A stretch of 56,654 nt of DNA from the NCBI GenBank assembly GCA_020687485.1, contig JAJEQR010000023.1, positions 1-56,654 of the forward strand, read 5' to 3'. The DNA is from Hominifimenecus microfluidus. Its GTDB lineage: Bacteria; Bacillota; Clostridia; Lachnospirales; Lachnospiraceae. Shown here in pieces: positions 7,881 through 16,992 of the stretch; position 1 is the stretch's first letter; each line of letters starts with the position of its first letter. Under the pieces are notes generated by a model that had not been told where the DNA came from, did no database searches, and saw nothing but the letters and a program-made list of their open reading frames with translations. Position numbers and translations under genes: made by a program.

Positions 7881-8282
7881 ATGACAGAAAAAGAGTTACA
7901 TCGGCTGGGCCGTAAAGATCTGCTGCAGCTCCTGGTAACACAGGGAAGAGAAGCATTGACTTTGCAGGAGGAGCTGGATGGTTGCCATACAAAGAATGCA
8001 GAGCTTGACGCCACGCTTACCCGTCTGAAAGACAAATTAGATGAGAAGGACGCGCTGATCGAGAAGCTGAAGGGGCGTCTGGATCAGAAGGACGCCAGAA
8101 TCCGGGAGCTGGAAGAAGAAATGGCCGAGTGGAAGAAAAGCCGCCGCATCGAATTGGAAAAAGCCGGCTCAATTGCTGAAGCCTCTCTTCGATTGAACGG
8201 AGTATTTGAAGCCGCACAGAAGGCCGCAGACCAGTATCTGGAGAATCTTCGCCGGCTGAGCGAGGAGCATGGCCATGAGTGA
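7881..8282 (+). CDS. Coiled-coil protein heading the surface island
   Basis: A 133-residue soluble protein with no signal peptide or membrane segment. Residues about 25-95 form a continuous, charged heptad-type coiled coil (LDATLTRLKDKLDEKDALIE, then KLKGRLDQKDARIRELEEEM). The C-terminus (AAQKAADQYLENLRRLSEE) is also helical and resembles the end of small DivIVA-like or DNA-repair-ATPase-like annotations, but I recognise no family. The stop codon lies inside the start of the following signal peptidase gene (14-base overlap), so the two are translationally coupled. It may be a cytoplasmic organiser of the exported system; this is inference. Confidence 0.75.
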   Translation: MTEKELHRLGRKDLLQLLVTQGREALTLQEELDGCHTKNAELDATLTRLKDKLDEKDALIEKLKGRLDQKDARIRELEEEMAEWKKSRRIELEKAGSIAEASLRLNGVFEAAQKAADQYLENLRRLSEEHGHE

Positions 8283-8919
8283 GAATAAAGAGAATATAGA
8301 AAATACAGAGAAGGATATAGAAGGCAACAATGGAAACGAAAGTAAGCCGGTAAAGAAGCGGCCTACGCTGGAGATGCTGGAAGCGGAGCTGAAGAAAGAG
8401 CAAAACAAGAGCAACTTCAGCCGTATCCTGAAGAGCACGATATTCTCTCTGGTGGTGGTAGCGGCGGTCGCCGTGCTGGTAGCTGTACTGGTGCTTCCGG
8501 TATTGCAAATCAGCGGCGTATCCATGACGAATACCCTGCAGGACGGCGATATCGTCGTTGCGGTCAACAGTAAAAAGTTTGAGACCGGCGATGTCATCGC
8601 ATTCTATTATAATAACAGTATTCTGGTGAAGCGAGTCATCGCCTATGCCGGAGACTGGGTGGACATTGACGACGAGGGAAATGTTTCTGTGAATGGTGAA
8701 GTTCTCGATGAACCGTATGTATCCGAGAAAGCGCTGGGCGACTGCAACATTGAACTCCCCTATCAGGTACCGGACGGACGCTGCTTCGTGATGGGCGACC
8801 ATCGGTCCACAAGTATTGACAGCCGAAACACCGCCGTTGGATGTGTGAGCGCCGATATGATTGTTGGCAAGATCGTGTTCCGCGTATGGCCGCTGTCGGG
8901 TTTTGGAATGATCAATTAG
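8269..8919 (+). CDS. lepB: Signal peptidase I (Ser/Lys type)
   Basis: A 216-residue type I signal peptidase that removes signal peptides from exported proteins on the outer face of the membrane. An acidic cytoplasmic N-terminus (1-55) is followed by one membrane segment (about 57-79). The catalytic serine is S85 in SGVSM, the catalytic lysine K121 in ILVKRVI, and the family box GDHRSTSIDSR is intact. A second start two codons in is possible. As the second gene of the island it probably serves the adhesin, pilin and other exported proteins encoded downstream. Confidence 0.92.
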   Translation: MAMSENKENIENTEKDIEGNNGNESKPVKKRPTLEMLEAELKKEQNKSNFSRILKSTIFSLVVVAAVAVLVAVLVLPVLQISGVSMTNTLQDGDIVVAVNSKKFETGDVIAFYYNNSILVKRVIAYAGDWVDIDDEGNVSVNGEVLDEPYVSEKALGDCNIELPYQVPDGRCFVMGDHRSTSIDSRNTAVGCVSADMIVGKIVFRVWPLSGFGMIN

Positions 8920-8961
8920 ACTTCTTAAAGGAACAGGAAATATGAGGAAGGAGGAAGCGCA

Positions 8962-11900
8962 ATGAAATCTTCGATGAATGAGAAATCCGAAAGGTTCTTG
9001 CGTGAACGAAAGGATTATAAGCGTTGGCTGACCATGTTTGCCTGCCTGGCAGTGCTGGTTACGCTGGGAACGCTTGCCGCTCTGAAATATACCGGTACGG
9101 CAATGACTCATACGAAAGAGATTCTGGATTGCCAGTATCAGGTACATACCCACACGCAGGAGTGCTATGATGCGGATCACAACCTGATCTGCGGCTATGC
9201 GGACTTCGTCATACATAAGCACAATGATAACTGTCGGGATACCGATGGAACGCTGGTATGCAAGCTCCCCGAGGTCGAGCTTCACAAGGCGCACGATGCA
9301 TCCTGCTACGCAGAACAGAGCATTCTGGTATGCACGAAGCCGGAGCACACGCATGGCGACGGTTGCTACGATGCAGACAACAACCTGATCTGCGGAGAGG
9401 AAGAACATACGCACGGTGCGGAATGCTACCAGACCCAACAGGTACTGACCTGCACGAAGCTGGCGCAGGATCTTCATACGCATACCGATGCATGCTACGA
9501 TAAAGACGGCAATCGGATCTGCGGACTGCTGCAGCTGGAGGAGCACGTACACGGCGCGGACTGCATCAAGACCGTGGAACTGAGCGATGAGGAAGTCGCA
9601 AAGCTGAACGAGACCACAGCAGAAGAAATCATTGATGTGGAGAAAACGACTGCCGCTGATGATAACACAAATAACGAAGAAACCACCGCAGCGGACGGCG
9701 AAAGCGCAGCCGATGAAAACGGCGGCGAGACGACGGCAGCGGGAAATGGTGAGACTGTAGCAGCAGAAGAGACAACCGCAGCTGAAGTAGCCACTGAGCT
9801 GACCCAGTCGGCTGAGACCGAAAACTATATTGTAACTGTAACCTATACCTCCGAAGCACAGATTCCGGAGAACGCGGTTCTTCAGGTTATCGAGTATGCG
9901 AAAGACTCCGAACGCTTCAAGGAGCGCACGGAAGAGCTTGGCTATGAGCCGGAATGGCTGCTGAATGTAGGATTTTTCGTAGATGGCGAAGAAGTAGAAC
10001 CTGCAGCGCCGGTGAATGTAAAGGTAACCATGAAGGGACAATCGGAAGTCAGCAACTATGACATCGTTCACTTCGGTGAAGATGGCCAGGAAGCTCTCGA
10101 CGGTGTCGGCGCAGCTGAGGAAAACGGCGTATCCGCACAGTTCACGTTGGGAAGCTTCTCTGATATTGCAGGCAGAAGCAGCAGCTATGACAGCAGTACA
10201 AAGACCCTTACCATGACGGTGGGTGATACCTATGATCTGACGGGAACACAGGGATACAGCAATAGTTCTTCAAATCACAGTTGGAAATCTTCCAATAGTA
10301 CAGTAGCAACGGTCAGCGGAAGTGGAAAAAAAGCTACCGTAAAGGGTGTTGCAGCTGGAACAGCGACGATTACACATGAGTACTACGAAAACAGAAACAG
10401 TTGGTGGGCGAAAACAGAAACCTTTACCGTTACCGTAAATCCTGCAGGCAGCCAAAAGTATACGGTTGAGTTCTACAACGGAAGCACTAAGATCAGTGAT
10501 TACACGCTAACGAACCTGGAGTCCTATCAGGATGATGACGGCTCCTGGTTGGTAGATGTAAACCTCTCTAAGAAGAGTGCAACTTCCACTACCGATGGCG
10601 CAGTGTTCTATGGCTGGGCAAAGAAAAACGGTGCAAACCTGGAACGATCCGAGGCGGTATATATCGGTGATGCAACAAAAGTAACCTACGGTGATGATGA
10701 GAGAATTCTCTTCAACTACCATGGTTCGACCGTAAGCTTTAAGACAACGGATTTTGATGCAAACAGAACCCTGAAGCTGTACGCAACGTATGCGATCAGC
10801 AGCGATAAGGCAACAAGCAGCAACGTAGGAGACACCGGCGTTGAGTTCTTTATCCGCTACGATGGAGTTGCTCCTTACGAGCCTTCGACTTACAGCACCA
10901 GCCTGTATACGAACGGTATTACCGTAAGCAATGCGCTGTACTACTACCAGCACATTTATAATGACAGCGCTTCCGTTGCTGCCAATCTGAAGAATGAACC
11001 GACAGCAGCACAGATCAGCGGCGTATGGAATCAGACCCTGAAAGATAAATACGGGGCCTGGGATTCCAGCAAATACTATATTGAATGGTATGTTCTGAAA
11101 AAAGAAGGTACCTGGCATGTGGATGGTGTTGTTCGTGAGAAAAACCAGTGGACACTGACATACAATGCGAACACCATTGATACGGTTAACAACATCATTG
11201 GTGGTATGCAGTATCTGTACAACTCAAACGATACCACGGTACATAACACCGTTGTGAATGGAACTCAGACAGATGTCGAACCGGTAAGAACCGGTTACAA
11301 CTTCAATGGGTGGAATACATCGGCAGATGGAAGCGGAACTGCTTTTACGGCAGATGACAAGATTACGGTGGATGCGACCACAAAGCATATTCTCAAGAAT
11401 GGTGAAGATACTGGAGTGACAGCCCCTGTGAACAGCTCCGGCGGCGATCAGGTTACTCTGTATGCGCAGTGGACGAAGCGCAAAGGCGATATTACTACTG
11501 AGAAGGAAGTGAGCAAACAGAAGTACATCAAGTACAATCCGGAAGAGGATAATTACGATCTGACGCTGAACATCACGGGTGCTTACGGAACCGAGATGAA
11601 CAAGAATGAAGTTGAGATCGTTCTGCTGATTGATGATTCCAACAGTATGTATCCATCGCTGATGCCGAAGGTAAGGGACGCAATTAATAATTATCTGGTA
11701 GCTGAGATTAATCAGGAGCTTAATAAGGAAAAGCCGACCATTGATGTTCGCTGGAAGATTCTGAAGTTTGATAGCTCTGCATCGAATGTAACCAGTAGCT
11801 GGATTGAGACCAAGAATGTTGCCGGATATGTAAACCGCATCAACAGCGGTTCCGGACGAGAAGATGGCGGTACGAACTATCAGGCTGGCTTCAACCTGGC

Positions 11901-14112
11901 ACAGACAGCGCTGAGCAACAAGTATAGCGGCTTCAAAAATCCGACAAAGATTTTGATCTGGTTTACCGATGGCGTGCCGACGTTCCATGGCAACAATACT
12001 TCAGGTGGTGGACATTATTGCAATCGGCAGGACTATGCGGGTGCTATTTCCGGAGCACAGGGACTGAGTTGTGATCAATTCTTCGCAATTGGATACGGAC
12101 TGAGTGACAGCACAAAGTGTGAAAACTATACATATGGGGATTGGAATTCTCATACAAATGTTGACAGTACCGGAAACGCGATCAGTGGTCGTCAGATATT
12201 CAATAATGTGGCAGATACGGTACCGGCAGCAAAGATTGAGAAAAAAGATATCAGTAGCGCTGATCAGCTGGGAACCGTATTCAGCAATATCGCTGGTGAG
12301 ATCAATAATCTGAAGTGTACCGATGTAGTAATCGAAGACTGGCTGTCCAATGAGGTTCAGTTGCTTGGTAATCCAGCGCTTACCATTACGGCGACCTACA
12401 ATAAGACAGATAACAAGGGCGCAACACAGACGATCACGGCAGTTCCGAATTCGGATGGAACGATTCCGAATACAGTAACGCTGCAGTTCAAGAGCAATCC
12501 GAACGATAACTCTGAGACGGCAACGCCGATCACGGCTACTATCGATCCGGCTACCAAGAAGGTAACGCTTAGTTTTGCAGAAGGTTATGAGCTTGACCCG
12601 AACTACACCTTCGCAGTAACCGTGAAGATCGAGGCAAGCGCTGAGGCATACAGAAAGTATGCGGAGAGCAATTATCCGAATACCGGCGCAGCTGGAACGG
12701 ATGCTCCGGGCAATGCAACATCGTCCGGAAAGCAGGGCTTCAACTCCAACGATGAAGCAAAGGTTACTTACACTTATAATGAAGTGACCAAGCCGGAGAA
12801 TTACCCTCACCCGGTTATCCAGATTTACCCCGGTAAGCTGGTGATCACGAAGTCCTTCAGCGGACTGAGCGACGAGGTGCTTGCACAGCTTCAGAACAGC
12901 ATGACATTCACCCTTACCATTAACGGTACAGAGTATGAGATTCCGTTCGCAGGTAACTTCGTAAAGGATGAAGAAAGCGGGCTTTGGGTATCTAGGGATA
13001 AGGTGGATTACACCGATAAGACCACAAATACGGTACACAGCCTGGATCTGACGAAGTTTGCTCCGGGAACGACCTACACGATCGTGGAGAACAACGCAGA
13101 ACTGAGCGGTTATGAGTTGACCCCCACCGAGACCGTTTCCTCCGCAAAGCGGAACGCAGAAGTTGTGATCTATACCGAGAAGGACAATAACAAAAAAATC
13201 GGTAAGAACGAGATTGAGACTTATGCCTTCACAAATGCTTACGAGCCGCTGAAGCAGACCATTCAAATTGAGAAATACGAGAAGAATGGCGAGACGCTTA
13301 CTCCTCTGGCAGAAATGAAGTTCACACTGACGGGGACCAAGATTGACGGAACTGTTTACACAGCAGATTACGGAACCGACGAGAATGGAACACCGAAGGA
13401 CGGCTACATTTCCGATGTGAACGGTCTGGTAATCGGAGCTCTGGAACTTCCTTATGGAAGCTACGTGCTTCATGAGGAAGAAAAGGGCAACTACTATAAG
13501 CTGGATGATATCACATTCAATGTGGGTGCTAATGGAATCGAGCTTACTGGCAACAGCGCAGGCAGTACTCAGTGTGAAGTGACTGGCAACGGAAATCTTG
13601 TCCTGAAGATTTATAACCGAAAAGCAGAGATCGATGCGCAGCTCCTTAAGGTTGCGGACGGCACATCGATTGCATTGAAGGGTGCAACGTTTACTCTGAC
13701 GGATAAAGACGGAACCGAGATTCTGTCCGGAACCACCGGCGATGATGGTATCCTGAGTCTTGGAAAGTTGGATGCAGGTGTTGAGTATATCCTGAAAGAG
13801 GTAACAGCACCAAATGGCTACCTTGCCATGAAAGATGACATCACAATCACTGTTTCCAAAGACGGTGAGGAGATAAAAGTTGATGTAAAAACTGCCAATC
13901 CGAATGCCGGAGTGGTAACATCCCAAGTCATCACGGATGATGATGGAAACAAGATCATTCAGATTCAGGTTTCCAACTCGTCCGGAACCGAACTGCCGAT
14001 GACCGGCGGTTCAGGTACCCGATGGTACACATTCGGTGGTATTGCAATTATTGCAATCGGCCTTGTGTATGGTTTCGGTATGAGGCGCATGCGCAGAAGG
14101 AGGTTAAGATAA
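8962..14112 (+). CDS. Giant LPMTG-anchored tip adhesin with vWA domain
   Basis: A 1716-residue surface protein. Reading along it: a 20-residue basic N-terminus and membrane segment (21-43); seven His/Cys units of form HxHxxxC...C at about 60-205; a Thr/Ala/Glu linker; a beta domain (about 288-385); a Big_2-type immunoglobulin domain (about 410-485); an InlB-like repeat region ending VTLYAQWTK; a von Willebrand A domain (about 880-1110) with MIDAS residues DDSNS at 891-895, TNYQAG and FTDG; a DUF5979-like domain (about 1290-1428); two CnaB-like domains (about 1433-1630); the sortase motif LPMTG at 1678-1682; a membrane helix and an Arg-rich tail. This is the architecture of ancillary tip pilins: the vWA domain binds host ligands and the CnaB domains form isopeptide bonds. 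AAGGAGG precedes the ATG. Confidence 0.92.
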   Translation: MKSSMNEKSERFLRERKDYKRWLTMFACLAVLVTLGTLAALKYTGTAMTHTKEILDCQYQVHTHTQECYDADHNLICGYADFVIHKHNDNCRDTDGTLVCKLPEVELHKAHDASCYAEQSILVCTKPEHTHGDGCYDADNNLICGEEEHTHGAECYQTQQVLTCTKLAQDLHTHTDACYDKDGNRICGLLQLEEHVHGADCIKTVELSDEEVAKLNETTAEEIIDVEKTTAADDNTNNEETTAADGESAADENGGETTAAGNGETVAAEETTAAEVATELTQSAETENYIVTVTYTSEAQIPENAVLQVIEYAKDSERFKERTEELGYEPEWLLNVGFFVDGEEVEPAAPVNVKVTMKGQSEVSNYDIVHFGEDGQEALDGVGAAEENGVSAQFTLGSFSDIAGRSSSYDSSTKTLTMTVGDTYDLTGTQGYSNSSSNHSWKSSNSTVATVSGSGKKATVKGVAAGTATITHEYYENRNSWWAKTETFTVTVNPAGSQKYTVEFYNGSTKISDYTLTNLESYQDDDGSWLVDVNLSKKSATSTTDGAVFYGWAKKNGANLERSEAVYIGDATKVTYGDDERILFNYHGSTVSFKTTDFDANRTLKLYATYAISSDKATSSNVGDTGVEFFIRYDGVAPYEPSTYSTSLYTNGITVSNALYYYQHIYNDSASVAANLKNEPTAAQISGVWNQTLKDKYGAWDSSKYYIEWYVLKKEGTWHVDGVVREKNQWTLTYNANTIDTVNNIIGGMQYLYNSNDTTVHNTVVNGTQTDVEPVRTGYNFNGWNTSADGSGTAFTADDKITVDATTKHILKNGEDTGVTAPVNSSGGDQVTLYAQWTKRKGDITTEKEVSKQKYIKYNPEEDNYDLTLNITGAYGTEMNKNEVEIVLLIDDSNSMYPSLMPKVRDAINNYLVAEINQELNKEKPTIDVRWKILKFDSSASNVTSSWIETKNVAGYVNRINSGSGREDGGTNYQAGFNLAQTALSNKYSGFKNPTKILIWFTDGVPTFHGNNTSGGGHYCNRQDYAGAISGAQGLSCDQFFAIGYGLSDSTKCENYTYGDWNSHTNVDSTGNAISGRQIFNNVADTVPAAKIEKKDISSADQLGTVFSNIAGEINNLKCTDVVIEDWLSNEVQLLGNPALTITATYNKTDNKGATQTITAVPNSDGTIPNTVTLQFKSNPNDNSETATPITATIDPATKKVTLSFAEGYELDPNYTFAVTVKIEASAEAYRKYAESNYPNTGAAGTDAPGNATSSGKQGFNSNDEAKVTYTYNEVTKPENYPHPVIQIYPGKLVITKSFSGLSDEVLAQLQNSMTFTLTINGTEYEIPFAGNFVKDEESGLWVSRDKVDYTDKTTNTVHSLDLTKFAPGTTYTIVENNAELSGYELTPTETVSSAKRNAEVVIYTEKDNNKKIGKNEIETYAFTNAYEPLKQTIQIEKYEKNGETLTPLAEMKFTLTGTKIDGTVYTADYGTDENGTPKDGYISDVNGLVIGALELPYGSYVLHEEEKGNYYKLDDITFNVGANGIELTGNSAGSTQCEVTGNGNLVLKIYNRKAEIDAQLLKVADGTSIALKGATFTLTDKDGTEILSGTTGDDGILSLGKLDAGVEYILKEVTAPNGYLAMKDDITITVSKDGEEIKVDVKTANPNAGVVTSQVITDDDGNKIIQIQVSNSSGTELPMTGGSGTRWYTFGGIAIIAIGLVYGFGMRRMRRRRLR

Positions 14113-14238
14113 AGAGCCTCTAAAATGACGCAAAATATGCAGCGCCAGATCGAGAAACCATAATAGAGTAACATTTTTGTTACAGAAACATTTAATCTAA
14201 CCGAAAACGCTATATGCGAGAAGAAAGGAAGAATAATT
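14113..14238 (+). other. Leader between adhesin and major pilin
   Basis: A short palindrome GTAACATTTTTGTTAC lies near 14166-14181. It has no clear T-run, so termination is doubtful. GAAAGGAAG gives a strong ribosome site for the pilin. I see no convincing promoter. Confidence 0.4.
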
Positions 14239-15798
14239 ATGAAGATGAAGAAGATTGCTGCTTTATCCTTGGCAACCGTTATGACCCTTGGTCTGAGCGC
14301 AACCGCGTTTGCGCAGACCGCAGCTCCTACGACGCCGGATGCTGACAATGCGACCATCACGATCGCAAATGCTTCCAAGGGCGAGACTTACACCATTTAC
14401 CAACTGTTCAACGCAACCGTAACCGGTAATGCGGATGGTTCCATTGCTTACCAGCTGATGGAAGGTAAATCTGCAGAAGATACAGGACTGCTGGAATACT
14501 TTAATGTAGATGCTTCCGGCAATGTTACTGCAAAGGAATCCACGAACGAAGCAGTTCTTAAGAGTGATGAGTTCAAGGCATGGGCGGCATCTTACGGTAC
14601 TCCTCTGGTAAGTGATGTGGAATCGGATGGTTCTGCTCTGAACTTCACGGGACTGCCTTACGGCTACTACTATGTAACTACTTCTCAGGGAACGAACATC
14701 ACCGTAGACAGCACGAATCCTAACGCCACCATTTACGACAAGAACAGCACGACTCCCAAGGTAGATGATGAGGCGAAGAAGACCGACAAGGAAGAAGTTA
14801 CGGTAGGTGAGACCGTTACCTACACCGTTACCTTCAATGCCACCAACTTCATCGGTGAAGGTGAGGCTGCACAGAGAGTTCTCAGCTATACCATCAAGGA
14901 TACCCTGCCGGATTGGTTGAGCGATGTAAACGTAACCAGCATCATCGTAGATAACGATGGTAATCTTGACACCACGGATGATCAGGCAAATGTGACCGCT
15001 CAGTTCGTAAACAAGGAGATTGAGCTGGCATGGGTTGACGATGATAATAACAGCCTGTACAACAACAACGCGCTGATCCAGGTTGTTTACACTGCTACTG
15101 TTAATGCAGGTGTAACCGTTGGTAGTGACACTCCCAACGTCAATGAAGTAACTATCGGCTACAAGCTTGACGATGGTCAGCCTTCCACCGAGTATAAGAC
15201 GGTTGAAGAAACCATCGAGACCTACGCACTGGCCATCCAGAAGGTTGACGAGAATGGTAATAAGCTGCCCGGTGCTACCTTCACTGTTAAGGATATTGCG
15301 TATGTAATTTCCTTAAATAAGGATGAAAATGGTAAGGATCTTGGCGGACACTACAAGGTTGCTCTGGCTGATACGGAAGGTGCCATGTCTGGCGCAGAGC
15401 TGAAGAGTGATGCGAACGGCTATCTGATCCTTGAAGGTGTTAAGAGCGGCGATTATACCGTAACTGAGGTTACTGCTCCTGGTGGCTATAACAAGCTTAC
15501 AGCTGATGTAACGGTAACTGCTCAGAAGATCAAGTCTGTTACCTACACCTATACTACAACTGTATGGAAAGATGCACAGGGTAACATTACCGATACTGAG
15601 ACTGAAGGAGCAACTAAGATTGAGGCAGGCACGAATCAGCTGGAATCCACTGCTCTGGTTGTTATCAACCAGAAGGGTAACGAGCTTCCTTCCACCGGTG
15701 GTATCGGTACCACGATCTTCTACGTAGTAGGTGGTATCCTGGTTGTTGGCGCTGGCGTAGTTCTGGTAGCTAAGAAGCGCATGAACCATGAGGCTTAA
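14239..15798 (+). CDS. Major pilin, LPSTG-anchored, isopeptide-forming
   Basis: A 519-residue SpaA/FimA-type backbone pilin. It has a signal peptide with cleavage after AFA (about residue 25), an N-terminal domain, a pilin-motif-like site with IYDKN (K168 the likely sortase cross-linking lysine; the usual form is YPKN), a fimbrial isopeptide D2-type domain starting KTDKEEVTVGETVTYTV (about 180), a CnaB domain with LPGATFTVKD and the E-box TVTEVTAP, the sorting signal LPSTG at 483-487, a membrane helix and a basic tail. Codon use is biased to a few codons, in keeping with high expression. It lies between the tip adhesin and its sortase, the standard pilus-island order. Confidence 0.95.
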   Translation: MKMKKIAALSLATVMTLGLSATAFAQTAAPTTPDADNATITIANASKGETYTIYQLFNATVTGNADGSIAYQLMEGKSAEDTGLLEYFNVDASGNVTAKESTNEAVLKSDEFKAWAASYGTPLVSDVESDGSALNFTGLPYGYYYVTTSQGTNITVDSTNPNATIYDKNSTTPKVDDEAKKTDKEEVTVGETVTYTVTFNATNFIGEGEAAQRVLSYTIKDTLPDWLSDVNVTSIIVDNDGNLDTTDDQANVTAQFVNKEIELAWVDDDNNSLYNNNALIQVVYTATVNAGVTVGSDTPNVNEVTIGYKLDDGQPSTEYKTVEETIETYALAIQKVDENGNKLPGATFTVKDIAYVISLNKDENGKDLGGHYKVALADTEGAMSGAELKSDANGYLILEGVKSGDYTVTEVTAPGGYNKLTADVTVTAQKIKSVTYTYTTTVWKDAQGNITDTETEGATKIEAGTNQLESTALVVINQKGNELPSTGGIGTTIFYVVGGILVVGAGVVLVAKKRMNHEA

Positions 15799-15845
15799 TC
15801 CTCACGGAGAACATATTTTAAATAATCCTTAAAATCACACTCTAT

Positions 15846-15955
15846 AAAACGGATTGCTCCGTTTGGCATCCGGACCTTTACAGAGTGAACCCCGCGGGCT
15901 CTGCCCGCGGGATGCCGCACGAGACTGACACCTTCCCGTGGTGTGCGGCGAGCAA
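15846..15955 (+). promoter_or_regulatory. Highly structured pilin-sortase spacer
   Basis: Three hairpins follow the pilin gene: AACGGA/TCCGTT near 15848-15862; a 9-bp all-GC stem CCCGCGGGC/GCCCGCGGG with loop TCT at 15891-15911; and GCCGCAC/GTGTGCGGC at about 15914-15949. None has a good T-run. The likely effect is partial termination or mRNA stabilisation, so that pilin is made in excess of sortase; this is inference. Confidence 0.5.
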
Positions 15956-15991
15956 CGGATCTTCCGGCCAAGTCAGATAAGGGATTGATCT

Positions 15992-16924
15992 ATGAAAAGG
16001 GAAAAAGAAGCAAAGGCAAAGAAGAAAAAGAAGAGCGGCAGGCTTTCCACGATTATTCTTGTGCTGGTTCTGCTGACGGGACTCGGCATTATGCTGTACC
16101 CTACGATCAGCGATTATTGGAACTCCTTTCATCAGACGCGCGCGATCGCACAGTACGATGAGGTAGTTGCACAGTTGGATGACACGGATTATGAGAGCCT
16201 TTTTGCAGCCGCGGAAGCCTATAACGAGCATTTGAGACAGCTGAGTCTGCCGTATGCGCAGTACGATCAGCTGGAAGATGAATATTACAGTGTCCTCGAT
16301 GTAGCGGGGAACGGGATTATCGGATATGTGGATATCCCGAAGATCGATGTGGAGCTGCCGGTCTATCACGGAACCTCAGACCAGGTTCTGAATATGGCAG
16401 TGGGACATCTGGAGGGTAGCAGCCTTCCGATCGGCGGTGAGAGCCGTCATGCGGTGCTTTCGGCGCACCGGGGTCTGCCGTCGGCGAAGCTTTTCACCGA
16501 TTTGGATAAGATGGAGGTCGGCGACACCTTTACGATTACGGTTCTGAATCAGGTTCTGACCTACGAAGTGGATCAGATTCTCATCGTGGAACCGGCACAG
16601 TTGGAGAGCCTGAATATAGTGGATGGCGAAGATTACTGTACTTTGTTAACCTGTACGCCGTACGGCATCAATACCCACAGACTTCTGGTTCGGGGACACC
16701 GGATTGAGAATGAACAGGGCTCGATCGTGATTCAGAGAGAGGCGATCAAGATTCCGGCGTATATTGCGGCACCGGCGATCGCAATTCCGATTCTGTTCAT
16801 TCTGTTGCTGGTACTGATGTTTACTTATCGCAGGAAGCCGAAGCGCGTGGATACTTCGGATGTGCGGAATATGAGCCGTCCAAAGAAGCCGGAGAAGACG
16901 GATTCGGAGAAGGATAAGAAGTAA
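15992..16924 (+). CDS. Class C sortase (pilus polymerase)
   Basis: A 310-residue membrane-bound transpeptidase that joins pilin subunits by cleaving LPxTG between T and G. It has a Lys-rich N-terminus, a first membrane segment (about 19-37), the catalytic domain and a second C-terminal membrane segment (about 252-276), the two-helix topology of class C enzymes. The catalytic residues are H159 (SAHRG), C221 (TLLTCTPYG) and R230 (NTHRL). I do not see the DPW/DPF lid motif of many class C enzymes in the expected N-terminal loop. Together with the two preceding genes it forms a complete sortase pilus unit. Confidence 0.93.
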   Translation: MKREKEAKAKKKKKSGRLSTIILVLVLLTGLGIMLYPTISDYWNSFHQTRAIAQYDEVVAQLDDTDYESLFAAAEAYNEHLRQLSLPYAQYDQLEDEYYSVLDVAGNGIIGYVDIPKIDVELPVYHGTSDQVLNMAVGHLEGSSLPIGGESRHAVLSAHRGLPSAKLFTDLDKMEVGDTFTITVLNQVLTYEVDQILIVEPAQLESLNIVDGEDYCTLLTCTPYGINTHRLLVRGHRIENEQGSIVIQREAIKIPAYIAAPAIAIPILFILLLVLMFTYRRKPKRVDTSDVRNMSRPKKPEKTDSEKDKK

Positions 16925-16992
16925 TGCAGAGCTGCGGCTCTTCGGAGGCGCAAGGCTGAGGGAAATATGTTGTGATGAAGGAGGAAAACGCC

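Noticed and set aside
8017-10071. A 684-codon open frame on the minus strand across lepB and the adhesin start
   Set aside because: It lies opposite two well-supported genes, has no recognisable domain, and its content mirrors the codon pattern of the real strand.
12001-13926. A 641-codon minus-strand open frame inside the adhesin gene
   Set aside because: Antisense to conserved vWA and CnaB domains, no ribosome site and no known motifs.
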